From Neisseriaceae bacterium (GTDB taxonomy: Bacteria > Pseudomonadota > Gammaproteobacteria > Burkholderiales > Neisseriaceae): a stretch of DNA of 7,298 nt. The position numbers were made by a program, and so were the translations under genes. Each line of letters opens with the position of its first letter. Positions within the stretch are counted from its first letter, which is position 1. The notes beneath the pieces are model-generated. The model saw nothing but the letters and a program-made list of their open reading frames with translations. It did not search any database and had not been told where the DNA came from. The stretch lies in the NCBI GenBank assembly GCA_017446355.1, contig JAFSQZ010000126.1, positions 1 through 7,298 of the forward strand, read 5' to 3'. This document shows positions 1-6,486 of this stretch, one piece after another.

Positions 1-1440
1 AAGGTAGCTGACGCTGTCATCGTTGCGATCTACGGATAGGGTGTATTGAATTAAGTCATTGGTACCAATGGAAATGAAATCAACGTGTTTGAGTAAGGTG
101 GCAACGGTGAGCGCGGCAGAGGGGATTTCAATCATACAGCCGATTTCTATTTCATCAAAGGTTTCGTTGCGTTCGATGAGTTGTTGTTTGGCGGTTTCTA
201 GATGATCTAGACTTTGTTTGAGTTCGGTAACACTGGTAATCATTGGAAACATTATTTTGATTTTTCCGTGTTGCGTGGCGCGTAAAATGGCGCGAATTTG
301 ACATTGAAACATCATCGGTTCTGCCAAACAAAGACGAATGCCCGTTAAGCCCAAAGCAGGGTTGTTCACGTTATTTGATATGCTGCCTGAAAACCAACGT
401 GGTTTTTTGTCTACACTTAAATCAATGGTGCGTATGGTTAAGGGTTTGCCTTTGAGTTTTTTGGCGATGTTGCTGTATGTTTGATAAAGTTCTTCTTCAT
501 CAGGCAGGGTGTCGCGGTTGAGGTATTGAAATTCGGTGCGTAAGAGTCCGACACCATCTGCACCGACATTGTGTAGGGCTTTGATGTCGTCTATGCTTTC
601 AATGTTGGCAAATAGTTCAATGTCTTCACCATCTTGTGTGGTGGCGGTGTCTTTTTTGAGTTTATTGAGTGCGCGTGTGTGTTTGATGAGTTGTTTTTGT
701 TGATGACGATAGTGTGTGAGTACCAGTTCATCAGGATTGATAATCAGCAAGCCTTTGATGCCGTCTACAATTAACCATTCTTGTTCGTTAATCAATTGAA
801 TGGCGTTGCCTAAACCAATAACCGATGGAATATTCAGGCTGCGTCCTAAAATCGCTGTGTGACTGGTCGGTCCGCCTACATCGGTTACAAAGCCTTCTAA
901 TTTTTCTTGGTCTTTGAAAAATACGGTGTCTGCTGGCGATAAATCTTTGGCGATTAAAATGGTGTCGTCTAAAAACGCGCTGTCTAAATTGAGTTCGGGA
1001 TTTTGTTTGGCTAGGTTTTTTTGAATGCGTTCAACCAGTTGGGCAACGTCTTGTTGGCGCGCACGCAAGTATTCATCGTCCATTTGGTTAAATTGTTTTA
1101 ATAAATCATTGGTTTGGATTTTTAATGCCCATTCGGCATTGATGTGTTGTTCGGTAATTTTGTCTATGGGTTCGCGTGATAAACTTACATCATTGAGCAA
1201 CATTAAATGCAAGGAAACAAACATACCTAATTCTGCTGGTGCGTTTTCAGGAATGGCGTTGCGCAATTGTTCTAATTGTTTGCGTGTTTGTTTGATGGCG
1301 GTTTCAAAACGCTCTATTTCGTTGTCAATTTCTTGTTCAGGCAGCGTGTATTGTGGGATTTCATTTGAACCACGTATGACTAAATGGGCGCGACCAATCG
1401 CAATGCCTTTGCCTGCGGCGTAACCGTGCAACACAATCAT
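1..1440 (-). CDS. ptsI: PTS Enzyme I (phosphoenolpyruvate-protein phosphotransferase), C-terminus beyond window
   Basis: Cytoplasmic Enzyme I takes phosphate from PEP onto a histidine and passes it to HPr. The window holds the first 480 codons; Enzyme I is usually about 575-590 residues, so roughly the last 100, including the catalytic Cys of the PEP domain, lie outside. Seen directly: start MIVLHGYAAGKGIAIG; phosphohistidine motif GGPTSHTAILGR with His194; PEP-domain arginines in LLRTEF (Arg301) and TIRTID (Arg337); Glu438 in MIEIPSA; and GTNDLIQYT with Asn461-Asp462, followed by Arg472. These match E. coli His189, Arg296, Arg332, Glu431, Asn454-Asp455 and Arg465. The ATG is two bases after the ptsH stop and has a good AAGGAG. 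Odd: the segment after Arg337 reads DLSVDK where the family normally has D-hydrophobic-G-G/A-DK. Identity is very secure; the partial state is only due to the window edge. Confidence 0.97.
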   Translation of the reverse strand, partial: MIVLHGYAAGKGIAIGRAHLVIRGSNEIPQYTLPEQEIDNEIERFETAIKQTRKQLEQLRNAIPENAPAELGMFVSLHLMLLNDVSLSREPIDKITEQHINAEWALKIQTNDLLKQFNQMDDEYLRARQQDVAQLVERIQKNLAKQNPELNLDSAFLDDTILIAKDLSPADTVFFKDQEKLEGFVTDVGGPTSHTAILGRSLNIPSVIGLGNAIQLINEQEWLIVDGIKGLLIINPDELVLTHYRHQQKQLIKHTRALNKLKKDTATTQDGEDIELFANIESIDDIKALHNVGADGVGLLRTEFQYLNRDTLPDEEELYQTYSNIAKKLKGKPLTIRTIDLSVDKKPRWFSGSISNNVNNPALGLTGIRLCLAEPMMFQCQIRAILRATQHGKIKIMFPMITSVTELKQSLDHLETAKQQLIERNETFDEIEIGCMIEIPSAALTVATLLKHVDFISIGTNDLIQYTLSVDRNDDSVSYL

Positions 1441-1442
1441 TG

Positions 1443-1712
1443 TTATTCTCCTTCGCCAAAGTAATCGTTGATAAGTGTTGTCAAGGCTTGCATTGCGGCG
1501 ACTTCGTCTACACCATCGGTTTCAATTTCAATTTCTGTGCCTTGTGCCGCTGCCAACATCATTAAGCCCATAATGCTTTTGCCGTTTACGCGCTTATCTT
1601 TGCGCGTTACCCAAATTTCGCATTGAAAAGGTGCGGCAGTTTGCGTGAATTTACTGGAAGCGCGTGCGTGTAGTCCTAATTTATTGATGATTTGAATGGT
1701 TTGTTTTTGCAT
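1443..1712 (-). CDS. ptsH: Phosphocarrier protein HPr
   Basis: Small cytoplasmic phosphocarrier of 89 residues that accepts phosphate from Enzyme I and donates it to EIIA proteins. Seen: NKLGLHARAS places the active histidine exactly at His15 with Arg17 beside it, and VNGKSIMGLMMLAA places Ser46 in the usual HPr-kinase site. Both are canonical positions, which is why I chose the ATG at 1712. An in-frame TTG at 1730 would add six residues (MYSKNI) not expected for the family and has no better ribosome site. Neither start has a clear Shine-Dalgarno. An AT-rich stretch with TATTAT/TATATT words lies at about 1727-1746 but lacks a convincing -35. The gene follows the EIIA gene by 54 bases containing a DUS, and its last codons carry the ptsI ribosome site. 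A working Ser46 would let HPr kinase/phosphorylase switch the relay; that enzyme is not in the window. Confidence 0.96.
   Translation of the reverse strand: MQKQTIQIINKLGLHARASSKFTQTAAPFQCEIWVTRKDKRVNGKSIMGLMMLAAAQGTEIEIETDGVDEVAAMQALTTLINDYFGEGE
1448..1453 (-). promoter_or_regulatory. ptsI ribosome binding site inside the end of ptsH
   Basis: AAGGAG on the minus strand lies 7 bases before the ptsI ATG (1438-1440). It is formed by the final GAA GGA GAA codons of ptsH just before its TAA. It is the strongest Shine-Dalgarno in the window and fixes the ptsI start. Its position inside the upstream gene implies translational coupling between HPr and Enzyme I. Confidence 0.85.
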
Positions 1713-1747
1713 AATGTTTTTTGAATACAATAAATATAATATTGATG

Positions 1748-1766
1748 TTTTCAGGCTGCCTGAAAA
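1748..1766. repeat. Palindromic DNA uptake sequence (EIIA-ptsH gap)
   Basis: A 19-base perfect palindrome around one central T: arms TTTTCAGGC and GCCTGAAAA. The plus strand reads AGGCTGCCTGAA (1753-1764) and the minus strand reads AGGCAGCCTGAA. It directly abuts the EIIA stop codon (1767-1769). Known role of such words: recognition by the competence pilin ComP during transformation in Neisseriaceae. Confidence 0.9.
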
Positions 1767-1801
1767 TTAAATATTAGTTTCATCACTTTCAGGCAGCCTG
1801 A
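1751..1801 (-). repeat. 15-bp perfect inverted repeat across the EIIA stop codon (possible RNA hairpin)
   Basis: The arms 1751-1765 and 1787-1801 are perfect reverse complements (TCAGGCTGCCTGAAA and its complement), separated by 21 bases that include the EIIA stop. Two inverted DUS copies make the stem. In the transcript this would form a 15-bp hairpin between the EIIA and ptsH coding parts, a candidate partial terminator, processing site or mRNA stability element. The 3' side is AT-rich (ATCAATATTATA) but lacks a clean U-run, so full termination is uncertain. Confidence 0.6.
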
Positions 1802-2180
1802 TAATGCCTTGAATGGCTGCATTTTGTACAATATGCACAAAATCTGTTAAGTTTTGGCTGCTTTTGGCATATTGTACGGCTTTGATTAACATTGGTGCAT
1901 TTAAGCCTGTTAGCATAGCCATTTTTTGAGAATCAACCAATTTTAAGACAGCATTACAGGGTGTTGCACCAAAAATATCAACAAGCATTAAAATGCCTGC
2001 ACTTTGTTGCAAAATGGGCAACACTTGTTCAATTTTTTCTATAACCATTTCATGACTGTCGTCATTGTCTACGCCCACAATTTTTACGTTTTCCCATGTT
2101 TCATTGGGAAAAAAGTGCGTTGCTAAACCTCTGTATGCATCGCCAATGGTGTGATGAGTGATGATGATGAGTCCTATCAT
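1767..2180 (-). CDS. PTS EIIA component, mannose family (ManX-like, single domain)
   Basis: A 137-residue cytoplasmic protein of the EIIA-Man fold, about the length of a free-standing IIA domain. Seen: N-terminal MIGLIIITHH, where His9 aligns with the phosphorylated histidine of the family (E. coli ManX His10); LVDIFGATPCN (residues 66-76), the typical D-x-F/W-G-G/A-T/S-P-x-N loop; and TGLNAPML (91-98), the next conserved strand-loop. No IIB domain is fused. The gene heads a compact EIIA-ptsH-ptsI set, so it is probably the terminal phosphate acceptor of an incomplete PTS that signals rather than imports sugar (inference from family and context). Odd: residue 10 is His where the family usually has Gly (THG), giving a double histidine at the active site. 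Codons 128-131 (Arg-Leu-Pro-Glu) are made by an in-frame DUS. The ATG start fits the family N-terminus, although its ribosome site is weak. Confidence 0.92.
   Translation of the reverse strand: MIGLIIITHHTIGDAYRGLATHFFPNETWENVKIVGVDNDDSHEMVIEKIEQVLPILQQSAGILMLVDIFGATPCNAVLKLVDSQKMAMLTGLNAPMLIKAVQYAKSSQNLTDFVHIVQNAAIQGIIRLPESDETNI
1788..1799 (-). repeat. DNA uptake sequence inside the EIIA C-terminus
   Basis: Exact AGGCTGCCTGAA on the minus strand, in frame in the EIIA gene as Arg-Leu-Pro-Glu (residues 128-131). The other strand has one mismatch to the alternate word, so this copy shows that AGGCTGCCTGAA is the true dialect. Confidence 0.85.
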
Positions 2181-2200
2181 TAGTTGTGGCTTTCAAAAGA

Positions 2201-2248
2201 AAAAATTAAGTATGTTTCAGGCTGCCTGAAATATCAGCTGCCTGAAAC
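2201..2248 (-). terminator. Possible terminator after pepN built from tandem DUS
   Basis: On the minus strand GTTTCAGGC (2240-2248) can pair with GCCTGAAAC (2214-2222), or the inner 17-base palindrome can fold alone. AT-rich sequence with a T-run follows about 8 bases later. It sits 45-80 bases after the pepN stop and just before the EIIA gene, where an end of the pepN transcript would make sense. The gap between stem and T-run makes it weak. Confidence 0.35.
2215..2231. repeat. Palindromic DNA uptake sequence (pepN-EIIA gap), with a second partial copy
   Basis: TTTCAGGC-T-GCCTGAAA, with AGGCTGCCTGAA on the plus strand at 2219-2230. A second copy that has lost one G follows at 2236-2246 (AGCTGCCTGAA), making a direct repeat of GCTGCCTGAAA with a 16-base period. 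Confidence 0.88.
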
Positions 2249-2292
2249 CGTTTTGGTAATGTTGTCAACAACACTAGATTTTTTACTTGGGT

Positions 2293-4950
2293 TTATGCCA
2301 AAAGTTTTTCCACCACTTCGCGTGTGTTTTTGGAAAGGTTGGGCAAGGCGCAAAGTTCGGTCAGTTGTTCGCGCATTTTGGTTTGTCGGTCGCTTTCTAG
2401 ACGGGGCAACAGTGAAAATGATTTGGCAAGATTGGCTGCAATTTGTGGATTGAATGCATCAATTTCACGAATATATTGGGCAACAAATTGATAACCTGAA
2501 CCGTCTTTGGCGTGGAAATGTGGGGTGTTTCGTGTGAAATTACCAATCAGTGCGCGGACTTTGTTGGGGTTGGTGAGATTAAATTGTGGGTGTTTTAAGG
2601 CTGCCTGAACTTGGTCTAGCGTGTCGGCACGGCGTGAGTTGGCAATCAGGGCAAAATATTTGTCCATCACTAATTCTTGGTTGGCATATTTGGCAGCAAA
2701 ACGGTCAAGTAGTTGGTTGCGTTTGTCGCTCATATTGTGGTTGATGGTGTTGAGAATTCCCCATTCGTGCGTCATATTTTTACGTGCGATTTCATCGTAG
2801 TAATCATAGATTTGGTTGATGGTTGCGGTTTCGTCAAAACGGTAAACGTAGGCAAGGCAAGCGTATTGTAAGGCGCGTAAGCCTGCGTCTTTGGGCGTGT
2901 ATTCATAATAGGCGATGCTTTGTCCACGTTTGCTGGCATTTTCTTGTTCACGCGCATTTAAGGCATTGGCAAGCAGTTCTACATTCAATTCACGTGCGAT
3001 GCTGTCTAATAAGGCATCACGTGCAATGGATAGGCGAGTGGGGTCAATGTTGTTCCCTTCTGCCCAAAGTTCGTTTTCGGCAGGGACTTGCAGTAAACAC
3101 GCCACAAAAGCTGGGTCGGTAATTTCGCTGGTTAACACGGTTTTTAAGGCGTTTAAAAGCGTGGTGTGTTCAGGCAGGTTTTGTTGTTGTATCAGGGCTT
3201 GTTCGTTGGCGGCAATGGCTCGGCGAAATAGGGTTTGCCCTGCTTCCCAACGTGCAAATGCGTCATCATCGTGTGCCAATAAAAGGGCTAATTCGTCATC
3301 ACTGTATTCGTAGCGCAAATGCACGGGCGCGGAAAAACCGCGTAATAATGATGGAATAATGTTGTTTGCGTTAACTTTAAAATTAAAATGTTGCACGTCT
3401 TGATTGATGCACAGTACGGTTTCGGTTTGTTCGTTTTGGCTGTCTGAAAGCGCGAAAGGGATTTTTTCACCGTGTTCGTTAAATAATGCGATTTTTAAAG
3501 GCATCATCATCGCTTTTTTCGGTTGTTTATCAGGCGTTTCAGGCAGGATTTGTTGTACGCTTAATGTGTAAATATTGTCTTTCAGGCTGCCTGAAACGTT
3601 TAAAGTGGGCGTGCCTGCTTGTGAATACCATAGCGCAAATTGACTAAAATCCATTTGGTTGGCATCACTCATTGCTGCACGAAAATCATCATACGTTACC
3701 GCTTGTCCATCATGTCGCGCAACGTATAAACGCATACCTCTTTGGAAACCTTCTTCGCCCAAGAAAGTGTGGTACATACGCACGACTTCTGCACCTTTTT
3801 CGTACACGGTCATGGTGTAAAAATTATTCATTTCTACATAGCTTTCAGGGCGGACAGGGTGAGCCATTGGGCTGGCATCTTCGGCAAATTGATGAGTGCG
3901 TAAAACGCGGACGTTTTCAATACGGCGTACCGCACGACTGGCTCGGTCGCCTGAAAATTCTTGGTCGCGAAAGACGGTTAAACCTTCTTTGAGTGAAAGT
4001 TGAAACCAGTCGCGACACGTGATGCGATTGCCTGTCCAATTGTGGAAATATTCGTGTCCAATCACGCTTTCTACGCCTTCAAAATCGCTGTCAGTGGCGG
4101 TTTGTGCATCGGCTAAAACGTATTTGGTGTTGAAAATATTTAAGCCTTTGTTTTCCATTGCGCCCATATTGAAGTCGCTGACGGCAACCACCATAAATAC
4201 GTCTAAATCATAAGTTAAACCAAAACGGGTTTCGTCCCATTTCATTGCATTTTTCAAGGATTCAATGGCGAAATCTACTTTATCAATATCGTGTTCACGC
4301 GTGAAAAAGGCAATTTTGACTTCGCGTCCATCTTGTGTGGTGAACACATCTTGTTTAGCAGAGAGTTGTCCTGCGACTAGGGCAAATAAATAAGAGGGTT
4401 TGGCAAATGGGTCGTGCCAAATGGCAAAATGGCGATTGTCTGCTAAATCACCGCGTTGAATTAAGTTGCCATTGGAAAGCAAAACTGGAAATTGGGTTTT
4501 GTCGGCACGAATTTCTGTGGTGAAGACACTCATCACATCTGGACGGTCTGGGTGAAAGGTAAAGGTACGAAAACCTTCTGGTTCGCATTGCGTGTATAAA
4601 TTGCCTTGACTTTCATATAAACCATTGAATGTTTTGTTTTTTTGTGGTTCAACTTCGGTTTCAATCAGTAATTCAAAGGATTCGGTTGGTAAGTGGGACA
4701 AGATTAAACGTTCTTTGTCTGTGTCCAGTTGATAAGCAGTTTCAGGCAGCGTTTCTCCATTGATGGCAAGACGCAATAATTTGGCACTGCCTGCTAATGT
4801 CCACGTGGTGTTTTGTTGTTGTGGCAACACGTTTAGGCGTGATGTGATGCGTGTTTTGTCGGCAAAAACATCAAAAAGTAAATGAATGGTGTCCACTAAA
4901 TGAGTAGGTGTGGTGTAGTCTTTAAGATAAGTGATGGTTTGTTGTGTCAT
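2293..4950 (-). CDS. pepN: Aminopeptidase N (alanyl aminopeptidase, M1 zinc metallopeptidase)
   Basis: An 885-residue cytoplasmic zinc exopeptidase (E. coli PepN is 870) that removes N-terminal residues from peptides in the last steps of protein turnover. Seen: exopeptidase motif GAMEN at residues 263-267; zinc site HEYFH with His299, Glu300 and His303; third ligand Glu322 in LKEGLTVF, spaced correctly; and the transition-state Tyr in TVYEKGAEV (about 383). The expected order is present: N-terminal beta domain (about 1-190), catalytic domain (about 195-440), small beta domain (about 445-545) and long helical C-terminal domain to the end, finishing VEKLLA. I chose the ATG at 4950 (MTQQTITYLKDY); an in-frame TTG at 4965 adds only five residues. 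No strong Shine-Dalgarno is visible. The gene is flanked by DUS elements, contains two exact copies (2598-2609, 3584-3595), and is probably its own transcription unit. Intact and ordinary. Confidence 0.97.
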   Translation of the reverse strand: MTQQTITYLKDYTTPTHLVDTIHLLFDVFADKTRITSRLNVLPQQQNTTWTLAGSAKLLRLAINGETLPETAYQLDTDKERLILSHLPTESFELLIETEVEPQKNKTFNGLYESQGNLYTQCEPEGFRTFTFHPDRPDVMSVFTTEIRADKTQFPVLLSNGNLIQRGDLADNRHFAIWHDPFAKPSYLFALVAGQLSAKQDVFTTQDGREVKIAFFTREHDIDKVDFAIESLKNAMKWDETRFGLTYDLDVFMVVAVSDFNMGAMENKGLNIFNTKYVLADAQTATDSDFEGVESVIGHEYFHNWTGNRITCRDWFQLSLKEGLTVFRDQEFSGDRASRAVRRIENVRVLRTHQFAEDASPMAHPVRPESYVEMNNFYTMTVYEKGAEVVRMYHTFLGEEGFQRGMRLYVARHDGQAVTYDDFRAAMSDANQMDFSQFALWYSQAGTPTLNVSGSLKDNIYTLSVQQILPETPDKQPKKAMMMPLKIALFNEHGEKIPFALSDSQNEQTETVLCINQDVQHFNFKVNANNIIPSLLRGFSAPVHLRYEYSDDELALLLAHDDDAFARWEAGQTLFRRAIAANEQALIQQQNLPEHTTLLNALKTVLTSEITDPAFVACLLQVPAENELWAEGNNIDPTRLSIARDALLDSIARELNVELLANALNAREQENASKRGQSIAYYEYTPKDAGLRALQYACLAYVYRFDETATINQIYDYYDEIARKNMTHEWGILNTINHNMSDKRNQLLDRFAAKYANQELVMDKYFALIANSRRADTLDQVQAALKHPQFNLTNPNKVRALIGNFTRNTPHFHAKDGSGYQFVAQYIREIDAFNPQIAANLAKSFSLLPRLESDRQTKMREQLTELCALPNLSKNTREVVEKLLA
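2598..2609 (+). repeat. DNA uptake sequence inside pepN (plus strand only)
   Basis: Exact AGGCTGCCTGAA on the plus strand, antisense to pepN. The sense strand encodes part of Val-Gln-Ala-Ala-Leu. It is not palindromic (flanks TTTTA and CTTGG), so it independently supports AGGCTGCCTGAA as the dialect. Confidence 0.82.
3580..3596. repeat. Palindromic DNA uptake sequence inside pepN
   Basis: TTTCAGGC-T-GCCTGAAA; plus-strand AGGCTGCCTGAA at 3584-3595. In pepN it encodes Val-Ser-Gly-Ser-Leu-Lys, in the small beta domain between the catalytic and helical domains, a place likely to tolerate insertion-like sequence. Confidence 0.85.
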
Positions 4951-4970
4951 AATGGTATCAATCAAAATAA

Positions 4971-5005
4971 ATAAGAGAAATAAAAGGTTTCAGGCAGCCT
5001 GAAAC
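4971..5005 (-). terminator. Probable DUS-type terminator of the dapF-membrane protein unit
   Basis: In the transcript, GTTTCAGG-CTG-CCTGAAAC can form an 8-bp stem with a three-base loop immediately after the membrane gene stop. It is followed by CTTTTATTTCTCTTAT, a T-rich tail. DUS palindromes are known to double as terminators in Neisseriaceae. The stem is short, so the efficiency is uncertain, but the position and tail are the best in the window. Confidence 0.45.
4987..5005. repeat. Palindromic DNA uptake sequence (membrane protein-pepN gap)
   Basis: A 19-base palindrome GTTTCAGGC-A-GCCTGAAAC. The minus strand reads AGGCTGCCTGAA (4989-5000) and the plus strand AGGCAGCCTGAA. It starts one base beyond the stop codon of the membrane protein gene. 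Confidence 0.9.
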
Positions 5006-5006
5006 A

Positions 5007-5606
5007 TCACAATAAAAAACGTGCATAAACATAGGCGACTTGCCACATCAGCATTAAGAGTAGTCCACCTTCTAATTGTGGCACACTGGTTAAGTCGGCA
5101 CGTTGTTCGCAAAGTCGGCGATGCGAGTAAAACAGTAACATTAAATAGGCTTGTAGCGCGTATAAAATCAGCGGTTCGCTTACGTAAAGTTGCAGTAAAA
5201 ACGTGCCAGCCCACACGCTAAATCCTTGTGGATAAGCGTGGTAAATTAAGGCAGCAAATAAGATAAAACTTAAATGAATACTCAATAAACTGTTGGCAAA
5301 AAGTGTGAGAAAAACGTGTTGTTGCTGATTTTGCCATTGTTTTTTTTCAGGCAGCCTGCGCATTTGCGTGAAATAGAATAGGGGGCTGGCAAGAAATAAA
5401 TAAGTGTGCAACAAAAACGCGTTCGGTAAATGCGTGAACCCAAGAATATTGGGCAACACCCAAGAAGATGCGACCCCAATAATCAATGCAACCACCAAGC
5501 TTCCCATCAACCATTGATGTTGCCGACTTTTTAGGGAAAAAAACACAAACAGTGCGCCGTAAATCAATAGCGCAAGTGTGGGCAAGTGTGAAAAAAAAGT
5601 CGTCAT
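5007..5606 (-). CDS. Six-helix integral membrane protein of unknown function
   Basis: I do not recognise a named family. The 199-residue product is strongly hydrophobic, with likely membrane segments at about 8-25, 33-52, 62-81, 97-122, 129-159 and 178-197. Charged linkers include RRLPEKKQ (83-90) and SHRRLCEQRADL (161-172). No signal peptide separate from helix 1 and no obvious catalytic motif is seen. The ATG (5606-5604) shares its A with the dapF stop in a TGATG junction; an adjacent GTG at 5609 would add one residue and sits 10 bases after an AAGGTG inside dapF. Either way translation should be coupled to dapF. The gene ends in TGA directly before a DUS hairpin. Coupling hints at a link to the envelope or diaminopimelate pathway, but that is inference. 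Arg-Leu-Pro-Glu in the third linker is encoded by an exact in-frame DUS. Confidence 0.85.
   Translation of the reverse strand: MTTFFSHLPTLALLIYGALFVFFSLKSRQHQWLMGSLVVALIIGVASSWVLPNILGFTHLPNAFLLHTYLFLASPLFYFTQMRRLPEKKQWQNQQQHVFLTLFANSLLSIHLSFILFAALIYHAYPQGFSVWAGTFLLQLYVSEPLILYALQAYLMLLFYSHRRLCEQRADLTSVPQLEGGLLLMLMWQVAYVYARFLL
5346..5357 (-). repeat. DNA uptake sequence inside the membrane protein gene
   Basis: Exact AGGCTGCCTGAA on the minus strand, in frame as Arg-Leu-Pro-Glu in a charged loop between predicted helices 3 and 4. The far side (TGCG) breaks the palindrome, so only this strand carries a DUS word. Confidence 0.85.
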
Positions 5607-6454
5607 CACAGCGCGATTTCACCTTCAAAAACGCTACACGCTTCGCCTGTCATCAAAACTTGATTATCGGCGGTGTAACGAATAAATAAATCGCCACCTG
5701 GTAAGCTGACTTGTACGTCTTTGTCTTGTGCTAATAATTGCCAACGCACGCCTGCAACGACGGCTGCACACGCGCCTGTGCCACACGCTTGGGTTTCTCC
5801 TGTACCACGTTCAAAAACGCGTAATTTAATGTGGTGGTCGTCCAAAATTTGCATAAAACCGACATTTACGCGTTCAGGGAAACGATGGTGTTGTTGCAAA
5901 GCCGCGCCCCAGTTGGCAACAGGTGCTGTTGTAACATCGTCTACCAGCATTACGGCGTGTGGATTGCCCATACTTAAAATTGCCATTTTCGCGCTGTCAA
6001 TGCCATTGACCACAATATAGCTGGTGTCCGCATCTTGTTCGTTTGCACGCAACACAAAAGGAACATCATTAGCTGAAAAACGTGGATTACCCATATTGAC
6101 CGTGATTAAACCGTTGTCGTTTAAACGTGGAGAAATCAAGCCTTTGGCGGTTTGCACAATGATTTCTTTTTTATCGGTTAAACCTTTTTCGCTAACAAAT
6201 TTCACAAAACAACGCGCACCATTGCCACATTGTTCCACTTCACCACCATCAGCATTAAAAATGCGATAACGAAAATCCACACCAACTTGTTCGCTTTTTT
6301 CCACCAATAATAGTTGGTCAAAACCAATGCCTGTGTGGCGATTACTCCATTGTTGAATTTGTTCAGCGTTTGGCGTAAACGTTTGGTTAACGCCGTCAAT
6401 CACCATAAAATCATTGCCTAAACCGTGCATTTTGGTAAAGCGTAAGGTTTTCAT
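5606..6454 (-). CDS. dapF: Diaminopimelate epimerase
   Basis: A 282-residue cytoplasmic, cofactor-independent epimerase converting LL- to meso-diaminopimelate, the peptidoglycan cross-linker and lysine precursor (E. coli DapF is 274 residues). Seen: N-terminal FTKMHGLGNDF with Asn14; first catalytic cysteine Cys76 in EQCGNGARC; second catalytic cysteine Cys224 in QACGTGAC; substrate-binding FNADGGE (66-72), ERVNVGF (194-200) and ERGTGET (215-221). Both pseudo-symmetric halves are complete. The ATG at 6454 gives the usual N-terminus; only a weak AGAG lies upstream. The stop overlaps the start of the following membrane protein gene. The preceding gene is an AvtA-type aminotransferase 54 bases upstream with a DUS between. 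Intact and very secure. Confidence 0.98.
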   Translation of the reverse strand: MKTLRFTKMHGLGNDFMVIDGVNQTFTPNAEQIQQWSNRHTGIGFDQLLLVEKSEQVGVDFRYRIFNADGGEVEQCGNGARCFVKFVSEKGLTDKKEIIVQTAKGLISPRLNDNGLITVNMGNPRFSANDVPFVLRANEQDADTSYIVVNGIDSAKMAILSMGNPHAVMLVDDVTTAPVANWGAALQQHHRFPERVNVGFMQILDDHHIKLRVFERGTGETQACGTGACAAVVAGVRWQLLAQDKDVQVSLPGGDLFIRYTADNQVLMTGEACSVFEGEIAL

Positions 6455-6486
6455 TTTCTACTCTTTTCTGTGTTTGTTAGTGTGTG

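Noticed and set aside
1025..1423. Plus-strand 132-codon open frame opposite ptsI
   Set aside because: Complementary shadow of the well-supported ptsI frame; low-complexity Ser/Cys-rich product with no motif.
1727..1746. AT-rich words TATTAT/TATATT as a ptsH promoter
   Set aside because: They match a -10, but the corresponding -35 region falls in the DUS and fits poorly; AT-rich gaps give such matches by chance.
2184..2453. Plus-strand open frame at the end of pepN and its downstream gap
   Set aside because: It runs antisense through the pepN C-terminus and two DUS copies; no family resemblance or ribosome site.
5347..5628. Alternative minus-strand frame across the dapF-membrane gene junction
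   Set aside because: Overlaps two better frames, has no recognisable features, and the TGATG junction explains the area.
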